DNA of 64,000 nucleotides from an uncultured Prevotellaceae bacterium (GTDB lineage: Bacteria > Bacteroidota > Bacteroidia > Bacteroidales > Bacteroidaceae): NCBI GenBank assembly GCA_902782305.1, contig CACZMV010000007.1:84611-148610 (forward strand). The letters are read 5' to 3'. Shown piece by piece: positions 57,436 through 64,000 of this stretch. A model generated the notes under the pieces. That model ran no database searches and was not told the DNA's origin. It saw only the letters and a program-made list of their open reading frames with translations. The position numbers and the translations under genes are program-made. Within the stretch, counting starts at the first letter, position 1. Each line of letters opens with the position of its first letter.

Positions 57436-58860
57436 TTAGAGCAAAGGAGAAAGCAGGCGGGTAAGACTTTCCCACAATCTTTGTAAGAACTTAGGATTCA
57501 AGCGCTGAGGCAATTCACTCAGCGGAATGCTTTGTGCCTGATCGTCCAGGAACACCTTCTTGAAACGCAGGGCGGTGCCTTGGTCGTAGAGGAACACATT
57601 GGCCTCGAAATTATTCTCGAAGGAACGGAAATCGACATTGGCAGAACCACAGGAGGATAGGGAGTCATCGCACACCATCAATTTGGAATGCAGGAATCCT
57701 GCCTTGTAGAGATAGATTTGCGCGCCCGCCTGATGCAGTTCACGAAGATAAGAGCGTGAGGCCCAGTCGGTAAAGCGGGCATCGGAATGCAGGGGACAGA
57801 GTATGCGCACGTCGACACCTCCCACGGCGGCGGTCTTCAGGGCAAAGAGCACGGGGTCGTTGGGCAGGAAGTAAGGTGTCTCGATATAGATATAACGGCG
57901 GGCAGCCAGGATGGAGCGCACCATGCCCTGCATGATTTCCGGATAGTCGGAAATGGGTCCGCTGGTCACCACCTGCGCCAAGCATTCGTTGCTCTGGTCT
58001 GTAACGAGGGGAGGGTAGTAGGTGCGCTTCGTAATCAGCGTGCGATCTACAAAATACCAGTCTATCAGGAAGGCACGTTGCAGGGCATATACCGCACCGC
58101 CCGTCAGCCTTAACATGGTGTCGCGCCAAGGCTGTTCCGTGGTACCCTTGACATAGCGAACGGCAATGTTCATGCCTCCGATATAACCCGTCAATCCGTC
58201 GATGACAATGATTTTGCGGTGGTTGCGATAGTTGGCCTTGCTGGTGAACACAGGGAAGTGGACGGGCAAGAAAGGTACGACGTCGATACCAGCCATGCGC
58301 ATGCGCTCGAAGAAGCTATGCTGCACCTTCCAACAACCCACATCGTCGTAGATGACACGCACCTCAACACCCTGGCGAGCCTTGGCTATCAGGGCATCGG
58401 AAACGAGAAATCCCAGGGCGTCGTCCTCGAAGATGTACATATCGACATGGATATGGTGCTTGGCCTTGGCAATGTCCTTCAGCAGTTCAGGGAAGAAAGC
58501 ATAGCCATCCGTCATGATGTCCACGAAATTGTCCTTGAAGGGTAGCGAGAGGCTCTGGTTCACAAAGAGGTCCACCATCTGCTTATGCGTCTCAGGCACC
58601 TTCAGGTTCTGTTGTTCTACGAAGGTCAGCATGGAGCGCTTGGACAATTGGTCCAGCGACCGCTGACTAACCAGTCGCTCCCTGCGATGGTTCACTCCGA
58701 AGAAGAAATAGAAGATGATGCCGATAACAGGTACGAAGAGGATAATCAGCGCCCATGCCATCGTCTTGGCGGGTTGCCGATTGTCCAGAATGACGTGGAT
58801 AAGAGTCAGTGCAATGATGATCCACGACAGGACGACACCTATTATATATATGTAGTGCAT
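57436..58860 (-). CDS. cls: Cardiolipin synthase
   Basis: 474 residues. Two N-terminal membrane helices (about 5-25 and 35-55) with the PLDNc motif region, then two phospholipase D domains with HKD motifs: NHRKIIVIDGLTGYIGGMN and LHSKLMVCDDSLSSCGSANVDFRS. Forms cardiolipin from two phosphatidylglycerols. Three bases after dnaG, last gene of the minus-strand set. Convergent with the CDF gene; no terminator recognised in the 30-base gap. Confidence 0.94.
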   Translation of the reverse strand: MHYIYIIGVVLSWIIIALTLIHVILDNRQPAKTMAWALIILFVPVIGIIFYFFFGVNHRRERLVSQRSLDQLSKRSMLTFVEQQNLKVPETHKQMVDLFVNQSLSLPFKDNFVDIMTDGYAFFPELLKDIAKAKHHIHVDMYIFEDDALGFLVSDALIAKARQGVEVRVIYDDVGCWKVQHSFFERMRMAGIDVVPFLPVHFPVFTSKANYRNHRKIIVIDGLTGYIGGMNIAVRYVKGTTEQPWRDTMLRLTGGAVYALQRAFLIDWYFVDRTLITKRTYYPPLVTDQSNECLAQVVTSGPISDYPEIMQGMVRSILAARRYIYIETPYFLPNDPVLFALKTAAVGGVDVRILCPLHSDARFTDWASRSYLRELHQAGAQIYLYKAGFLHSKLMVCDDSLSSCGSANVDFRSFENNFEANVFLYDQGTALRFKKVFLDDQAQSIPLSELPQRLNPKFLQRLWESLTRLLSPLL

Positions 58861-58863
58861 GCG

Positions 58864-60771
58864 CTAAACAATAACGTCGGAACCCAGCTGGCGGGCCAGT
58901 GCATTACGCAGGTTCTGGGCTTCCTGAAAGGCCGTCATCAGTTCCTTGATGCGTACCATATCCGAACCCGCCTCTTTCATCTGGCGCTTCAGGTCGTCCA
59001 ACTGCTGACTGACTATGTCCATGCGGAAGTCCAGAATGAGGTGGTTGATGTGCTGCTGAAGGTCTGATTCGCTCATCTTCTTATCGAAACTACGACTCAG
59101 CTGATGCTTGGCAATGCCCAGCTTGGCTGCCAACTGACTGATTTCAGGATTGGGGTGCTGCATGAAGTAACGCTCCGCCTTGAATCCCTCGTCAGCAGAG
59201 TGCTCTACGGCCTCCTTCAGAATCTGGTTATACAGGTCTTCGCTGAAAGCCAGTCCGTCCGACGATAGGTCGTAGTCGATGTATTGCGCCACGTTCAGGT
59301 TCACGGTCTCGCCATCCTCCGTTTCCAGTCCACTGTATATCACCTCGTCGCCATGACGTATGATGTTCTGTACCAGCAGACGTTCCACCTCCTTGTCTTG
59401 TGGCACCAGACTGGCCATGGCTATCTCATTGTCCACACTCTGATGATCTTTGTGCTCTTCCTCGCGCTCCTCAGCAATGTATTTGTTCACCTGATTGACC
59501 AGGGTAGTCTCTTTGACATCCAGGCGTTGCGAACAATCCTTGATATAGGCCGTACGCACCATGGGGTCGGGTATCACCGCAATGGTGCGGATAATGTTGT
59601 TGATAGCCTCCGCCTTCTTGATGGGGTCTTTCACCCCCTTCAGCATCAGTTCCGTCTTAAACTGGATGAAGTCGGTCTGGTGCTCTTCGATATATTCCTT
59701 GAACTGCTGGGCGGTATGCTTGCGGGCAAAGGAGTCGGGGTCGTCGCCATCGGGCAACAGCAGCACCTTGATGTTCATACCCTCCGCCAACAGCATGTCC
59801 GTTCCACGCATGGCCGCATGGATACCTGCCTCGTCGCCATCATACAGCAACACGATGTTCTGGGTGAAGCGATGCAACAGCTTTATCTGATAGGTGGAGA
59901 GTGCCGTTCCCGAGTTGGCCACCACGTTCTCCAGTCCACACTGGTGCATGGCAATCACGTCGGTATAGCCTTCCACCATATACACGCAGTCCTCCTTGAC
60001 AATGGCTTTCTTGGCTTGGTAGATGCCATAGAGCTCGCGCTCCTTATGGTAAATCTCAGAATCGGGCGAGTTGACGTACTTTTGTTGCACACCCTTCGTG
60101 GCAGCATCCAGTTTTCTGCCACCGAAGGCCACCACCTTACCACTCACGTTCAGCCAGGGGAAGATGGCACGACCTGCAAAGCGGTCGTACACTCCATGCT
60201 CGTTCTGAATGCAGAGACCCGTCTTTACCAAGAACTCATCCTTGAATCCCTTCCTGCGTGCTTCGTTCACCAGCGCATCACGCTTGGTGAGCGCAAAACC
60301 CAGCTGGAACTTCTCGATGATGTCGTCGCGGATGCCACGACTGCGGAAATACTGCTTGCCAATAGCCTGTCCGTCCACATCGTTCTGCAGGATAGCATGG
60401 AAATAGTCGCGTGCCCATTCGTTGACGATGAACATCGACTCACGCTCCGACTGCTCGCGCTTTTCTTCCTCATTCAGTTCGCGCTCCTGAATCTCGATAT
60501 TGTATTTCTTCGCCAACCAGCGCAGCGCTTCCGGATAGGTTATCTGTTCGTGCTTCATCAGGAAGTTCACGGCATTGCCACCTTCTCCGCAGGCAAAGCA
60601 TTTACAGATCTGGCGTGCTGGCGATACCATGAATGAGGGCGTCTTGTCGTCATGGAAAGGACACAAGCCCTTATAGTTAACCCCCGCCTTGCGCAGGTTA
60701 ACAAACTCGCCGACCACATCCACGATGTTGACGGCATCCATGATTTTATCGACGGTAGCCCTGTCTATCAT
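58864..60771 (-). CDS. dnaG: DNA primase
   Basis: 635 residues. N-terminal CHC2 zinc finger (C37, H40, C58, C61: GLCPFHDDKTPSFMVSP and CKCFACGEGG), catalytic core with TOPRIM motifs MVEGYTDVIAMHQCGLENVV and VLLYDGDEAGIHA, and a C-terminal helicase-binding part (about 430-635). Makes RNA primers for replication. Six bases after cdsA. Length and order are normal. Confidence 0.96.
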   Translation of the reverse strand: MIDRATVDKIMDAVNIVDVVGEFVNLRKAGVNYKGLCPFHDDKTPSFMVSPARQICKCFACGEGGNAVNFLMKHEQITYPEALRWLAKKYNIEIQERELNEEEKREQSERESMFIVNEWARDYFHAILQNDVDGQAIGKQYFRSRGIRDDIIEKFQLGFALTKRDALVNEARRKGFKDEFLVKTGLCIQNEHGVYDRFAGRAIFPWLNVSGKVVAFGGRKLDAATKGVQQKYVNSPDSEIYHKERELYGIYQAKKAIVKEDCVYMVEGYTDVIAMHQCGLENVVANSGTALSTYQIKLLHRFTQNIVLLYDGDEAGIHAAMRGTDMLLAEGMNIKVLLLPDGDDPDSFARKHTAQQFKEYIEEHQTDFIQFKTELMLKGVKDPIKKAEAINNIIRTIAVIPDPMVRTAYIKDCSQRLDVKETTLVNQVNKYIAEEREEEHKDHQSVDNEIAMASLVPQDKEVERLLVQNIIRHGDEVIYSGLETEDGETVNLNVAQYIDYDLSSDGLAFSEDLYNQILKEAVEHSADEGFKAERYFMQHPNPEISQLAAKLGIAKHQLSRSFDKKMSESDLQQHINHLILDFRMDIVSQQLDDLKRQMKEAGSDMVRIKELMTAFQEAQNLRNALARQLGSDVIV

Positions 60772-60777
60772 CGGTGC

Positions 60778-61626
60778 TTAGAAAAGGGATAGCGTATACA
60801 GATAGACCACGGCTGCAGGAATAGCCAGCAGCGAGGAGTCGAAGCGGTCCAGCATACCTCCATGTCCAGGCAGTATGTTGCCTGAGTCCTTGATGCCTAA
60901 GGTGCGCTTAAACAGACTCTCTATCAAGTCACCCCATGTGCCGAAGACAACCACTACCAGTCCTAATCCCAACCACTCGGGCATGGTCAGCATCCGGTCG
61001 TCCAGATAGTAGCTGATGGCCCATGCAGCTGCCAACACAAAGACGGCACCACCTACGGAACCCTCCCACGACTTGGCAGGACTGATGCGCGGAAACAGCT
61101 TATGGCGACCAATCAGCGAACCTACACAATAGGCTCCTGAGTCGTTGATCCACAGGAATACGAAGATAGACAGCGGCAACAGCGTGTTAAACGTCACCAC
61201 CCCGTTGTTGGTGGCTGTAAAGGCCAGCACATTCAGCATCGAGAAGGGTAGGGCAATGTACATCTGCGACAGCATGGTGTAGGCCCAGTTCTGAATGGGG
61301 TCGGCCTGCTTCAGATACAGTTCGGCTACCAACAAGTAGATGATGGTAATGAGATAGGGAATGAACACCACCGTCTTGGCAGCACCTCCATAGAGATCGC
61401 TGCAGAAGTAAGTCATGGCAAAGAAGAAATAAACTCCCGCCACGGTTGCGATGAAGCGGTTCACAGAGATGTCTTCACGCTGATTTACCAAGCCTGTAAA
61501 CTCCCAGATGGTCATTCCTGTCACAATGCTGAACAGCAATACCATAGCATCGGGTCTGAGAAACGAAGCTACGATGGCAGCTACGAAAATAATACCCGTA
61601 ATGGTTCTAGTTATCAGATTCTTCAT
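60778..61626 (-). CDS. cdsA: Phosphatidate cytidylyltransferase
   Basis: 282 residues, about eight transmembrane segments. The C-terminal CDS signature is visible as FGTWGDLIESLFKRTLGIKDSGNILPGHGGMLDRFDS, in pieces GDLIESLFKR, KDSGNILPGHGG and DRFDS. ATG 61626 (MKNLITRT) is preferred, as in relatives; a GTG at 61641 in the GTGAA repeat also opens the frame and would add five residues. Makes CDP-diacylglycerol for phospholipids. Between ftsH and dnaG. Confidence 0.94.
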   Translation of the reverse strand: MKNLITRTITGIIFVAAIVASFLRPDAMVLLFSIVTGMTIWEFTGLVNQREDISVNRFIATVAGVYFFFAMTYFCSDLYGGAAKTVVFIPYLITIIYLLVAELYLKQADPIQNWAYTMLSQMYIALPFSMLNVLAFTATNNGVVTFNTLLPLSIFVFLWINDSGAYCVGSLIGRHKLFPRISPAKSWEGSVGGAVFVLAAAWAISYYLDDRMLTMPEWLGLGLVVVVFGTWGDLIESLFKRTLGIKDSGNILPGHGGMLDRFDSSLLAIPAAVVYLYTLSLF

Positions 61627-61627
61627 A

Positions 61628-61657
61628 TTTTCACTATTCACTCTTCACTATTCACTT
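61628..61657. repeat. GTGAA repeat at the ftsH/cdsA junction
   Basis: On the minus strand GTGAATA, GTGAAGA, GTGAATA and GTGAAAA follow each other. They code the last residues and stop of ftsH (VNSEE, TGA at 61640-61638) and lead into the cdsA start, with a GTGA overlap as at menC/menE. Confidence 0.8.
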
Positions 61658-63671
61658 CATCACTAGAGCTCTGCTCGCCCTGAGCTTCGAGCTCTTTGGC
61701 GCGCTCTTCTGCCATGCGCTCTGCATCTGCACGCATCTGGGCTTCCAGCAGTTCTTCCGAACGGCTCTGCCAGGGGCGCTTGCCGAATATCTTCTCCACG
61801 TCGTCGGCAAAAATCACCTCGCGCTCCACCAGCATCTGAGCCAGCTGGGCGTGACCGTCCTTGTGGTCGTTCAGTATCTGCTTGGCACGCTCGTACTGTT
61901 CGTTCACCATCTTCAGCACCTCTTCGTCCATCAGCTTGGCAGTGGTCTCCGAATAGGGTTTCTGGAACGAGTACTCCTGCTGGTTGTAATAGCACAGGTT
62001 GGGCAGCTTGTCGCTCATGCCGGCGTATGCCACCATGCCGTAAGCCTGCTTGGTGGTGCGCTCCAGGTCGTTCATGGCTCCTGTGCTGATTTGTCCGATA
62101 AACAGCTCCTCGGCAGCCCTTCCGCCCAACAGCGAACACATCTCGTCCAACATGGCCTCCTTGGTCTGCAGCACGCGCTCCTCGGGCAGATACCACGCTG
62201 CACCCAAGGCTCGTCCACGTGGCACGATGCTCACCTTCACCAGCGGATCGGCAAACTCGGTAAACCACGAGACGGTGGCATGGCCGGCCTCGTGGATGGC
62301 TATCGAGCGCTTCTCTGCCTCCGTCATCACCTTGGTCTTCTTCTCCAGTCCACCGATAATGCGGTCCACGGCATCCAGGAAGTCCTGCTTGCCCACTTTC
62401 TCACGGTTGAAACGGGCGGCTATCAGCGCAGCCTCGTTACACACATTGGCTATGTCGGCTCCCGAGAAACCCGGCGTCTGGCGGGCCAGGAAGTCCACGT
62501 CGACGCTGTCGTCCAGCTTCAGCGGCTTCAGGTGCACCATGAACACTTCCTTACGTTCGTTCAGGTCGGGCAGGTCGACGTGTATCTGACGGTCAAAACG
62601 TCCCGCACGCAGCAGTGCCGAGTCTAGCATGTCGGCACGGTTAGTGGCAGCCAGCGTAATGATACCGCTGTTGGTGCCGAAACCGTCCATCTCCGTCAGC
62701 AGGGCGTTCAGCGTGTTCTCGCGCTCGTCGTTGCCACCCATGGCGGGGTTCTTCGAACGGGCACGACCCACGGCGTCTATCTCGTCGATGAAGATGATGC
62801 ACGGTGCCTTCTGCTTAGCCTTCTCGAACAGGTCGCGCACACGACTGGCACCGACACCCACGAACATCTCGACGAAGTCGGAACCCGACATCGAAAAGAA
62901 GGGTACGCCAGCCTCGCCGGCCACAGCCTTGGCCAACAGCGTCTTACCGGTTCCCGGAGGACCTACCAACAGTGCACCCTTGGGAATCTTGCCGCCCAGG
63001 TCGGTATATTTCTGCGGATTCTTCAGGAAGTCCACAATCTCCTGCATCTCCTGCTTGGCACCAGCCTGTCCGGCCACGTCCTTGAAGGTGATACCCAGGT
63101 CGCCGCCCTTCTCATACATCTGGGCCTTCGACTTGCCCACGCTGAAGATGCCACCGCCCATACCGGAACCACCTCCGCCGCCCATACGGCGCATGATAAA
63201 CATCCATACGAAGATGATACCGGCAAAGAACAGGATGTTCATCACCAGTGAATTGAAGAATTCGCTCTCCTTCGAGTTGTCGTACGAGAACTTGCCCGAG
63301 AATTTCTTCTCGTCGCGAGCCTGGTTCACAAACTGCTCCACCTGGTCTACCGAACCGATGGCTACCGACACGCTGGGAGCCTTTCCCGTCTGTTGCACGC
63401 CCTGGTGGAACACATCACGTATATGTTCGGGCTTCACGTACATCTGCAGGGTGTTGCTATACTTGTTGACCACTATCTTGTCGGCGTAGCCTTTCATCAC
63501 CATCACCTTGAAGTCCGAATAGCTGGTCTCCGTCTGTACACTCGATTTCTCACTCCCCTGCGTAAAATACAGGGTTATCAGCAGTACGATGACAATGCCG
63601 TAAATCCAGTTCATGTTGAACTTCGGCATGTTCATCTGGGGTTTCTTATTGTTATTCTGTTGTTCCATCAT
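61638..63671 (-). CDS. ftsH: ATP-dependent zinc metalloprotease FtsH
   Basis: 677 residues, membrane-anchored AAA+ protease. Two N-terminal membrane helices (about 18-38 and 140-162) flank a periplasmic domain; AAA domain with Walker [17 protein letters not shown], Walker [13 protein letters not shown] and [12 protein letters not shown] (second region of homology); zinc site [14 protein letters not shown]. Degrades membrane and regulatory proteins such as LpxC in other bacteria. A Gly/Met patch ([14 protein letters not shown]) links membrane and AAA parts. The acidic end and stop come from the repeat. The ATG is the first of two adjacent Met codons. Confidence 0.97.
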   Translation of the reverse strand: MMEQQNNNKKPQMNMPKFNMNWIYGIVIVLLITLYFTQGSEKSSVQTETSYSDFKVMVMKGYADKIVVNKYSNTLQMYVKPEHIRDVFHQGVQQTGKAPSVSVAIGSVDQVEQFVNQARDEKKFSGKFSYDNSKESEFFNSLVMNILFFAGIIFVWMFIMRRMGGGGGSGMGGGIFSVGKSKAQMYEKGGDLGITFKDVAGQAGAKQEMQEIVDFLKNPQKYTDLGGKIPKGALLVGPPGTGKTLLAKAVAGEAGVPFFSMSGSDFVEMFVGVGASRVRDLFEKAKQKAPCIIFIDEIDAVGRARSKNPAMGGNDERENTLNALLTEMDGFGTNSGIITLAATNRADMLDSALLRAGRFDRQIHVDLPDLNERKEVFMVHLKPLKLDDSVDVDFLARQTPGFSGADIANVCNEAALIAARFNREKVGKQDFLDAVDRIIGGLEKKTKVMTEAEKRSIAIHEAGHATVSWFTEFADPLVKVSIVPRGRALGAAWYLPEERVLQTKEAMLDEMCSLLGGRAAEELFIGQISTGAMNDLERTTKQAYGMVAYAGMSDKLPNLCYYNQQEYSFQKPYSETTAKLMDEEVLKMVNEQYERAKQILNDHKDGHAQLAQMLVEREVIFADDVEKIFGKRPWQSRSEELLEAQMRADAERMAEERAKELEAQGEQSSSDEVNSEE

Positions 63672-63737
63672 TACTCATTTCTCACTTCTTTGACCAAGGT
63701 ACAAAGCGACCAAAGGTCGAGCGCTCATTTCTCATTT

Positions 63738-64000
63738 TTAATCCAAATCTGGTATTTGAATTAAATTGGCGTCTTCCCACAGGTGCTCCAAATCATAATA
63801 CGCTCTTACGTCGGGCAAGAACACATGCACCAGCACGTCGCCATAGTCCATGGCCACCCACTGCGCATTCTCCAACCCAGCCACCTTCAATGGCTTCTCG
63901 CCCAACTCCTTACGGGCAAAGTCGCCTATCGATTCTGTGATAGCCTCTACCTGCGCAGGCGATGAACCCTGACAGATAATGAAGTAGTTGCAAATGGCTC
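63738..64000 (-). CDS. rsfS: Ribosomal silencing factor RsfS, partial
   Basis: The last 87 codons lie in the window, and the start is beyond the right edge. Segments CNYFIICQGSSPAQVEAITES, KPLKVAGLENAQWVAMDYGDV, LVHVFLPDVRAYYDLEHLW match the Iojap/RsfS family. It binds uL14 on the 50S subunit and blocks subunit joining when nutrients are low. Encoded just upstream of ftsH on the same strand with a 66-base spacer that contains TCATTTCTCA twice. Confidence 0.93.
   Translation of the reverse strand, partial: AICNYFIICQGSSPAQVEAITESIGDFARKELGEKPLKVAGLENAQWVAMDYGDVLVHVFLPDVRAYYDLEHLWEDANLIQIPDLD

Noticed and set aside
59284-60636. 450-codon open frame antisense to dnaG
   Set aside because: Caused by codon bias of dnaG; His/Leu/Val-rich composition without motifs.
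1-64000. tRNA, rRNA or riboswitch genes
   Set aside because: Spacers were read for cloverleaf-like and known leader patterns, for example before the AGCS, guaD and men genes; none was convincing. A covariance-model search could still find one.

Overview
This window looks like a chromosomal segment of a Prevotella-type member of the Bacteroidales. The reasons are Bacteroidetes-type promoters (TTTG, 19-20 bases, TAnnTTTG) in front of many genes, a SusC/SusD pair, families almost confined to the phylum (DUF4230, DUF3822, DUF5606, DUF4957/DUF5123, YbbR, the long NusB) and short dispersed repeats between genes. The genus is inferred from style, not from a marker gene. No rRNA, tRNA, CRISPR array, intact transposon or phage was recognised.

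Layout. 0-1.9 kb is accessory: a cut-off membrane peptide, a 23-bp tandem repeat, a HigB/HigA toxin-antitoxin pair, and an antitoxin whose toxin partner is truncated at a strong hairpin. 1.9-4.8 kb carries guanine deaminase, TrmO and a degenerate histidine kinase. 4.8-7.4 kb is a minus-strand operon of two DUF4230 proteins and a sodium:amino-acid symporter. 7.7-8.3 kb holds one lipoprotein. 8.3-13.2 kb (minus) is lysS, gpsA, pgi and a HAD phosphatase. 13.4-23.1 kb combines two tandem ROK kinases with the menaquinone genes: menI-menF (+), menD plus a TGS/uridine-kinase-like gene (-), and menB-menC-menE (+). 23.1-27.3 kb is aroB and a large outer-membrane barrel protein with a glycine-rich tail. 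27.4-30.7 kb (minus) is nusB, yajC, ybbR, coaE and a DUF5606 gene; 31.0-33.6 kb (plus) is rplY, pth, an S4-domain gene and a Ca/Na antiporter.

33.5-49.6 kb is a pectin-type polysaccharide utilisation locus: SusC, SusD and a DUF4957/DUF5123 surface lipoprotein, then a TPR protein, then two PL1 pectate lyases and a GH3 enzyme with a PA14 insert, and a divergent CE7 acetyl-esterase. A perfect LacI-type palindrome lies between susC and the esterase. A decayed HTH regulator gene lies inside the locus, and no SARP, hybrid two-component or ECF regulator is visible.

49.6-52.6 kb holds a RecD-like helicase, a 28-residue membrane peptide, DUF3822 and rsmD. 52.6-57.4 kb is accessory again: a repeat-rich spacer, a hypothetical gene with an in-frame stop, a cyclophilin-like lipoprotein, an alpha/beta hydrolase, an AraC regulator that has lost its sensor domain, and a CDF transporter. 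57.4-64 kb (minus) is rsfS (cut by the window), ftsH, cdsA, dnaG and cls.

Two themes stand out beyond ordinary annotation. First, promoters here are repeatedly built into hairpins, including a 78-bp symmetric palindrome that forms a divergent promoter for menB and the menD operon, and two copies of a composite hairpin-promoter element 29 kb apart. Second, short tandem repeats are written into genes: GTGAA heptads supply stop and start codons at three gene junctions, a 9-bp repeat runs through menF, and a two-block repeat is inserted in aroB. Several proteins also look like degenerate copies of known enzymes (the histidine kinase, the first ROK protein, the AraC protein).
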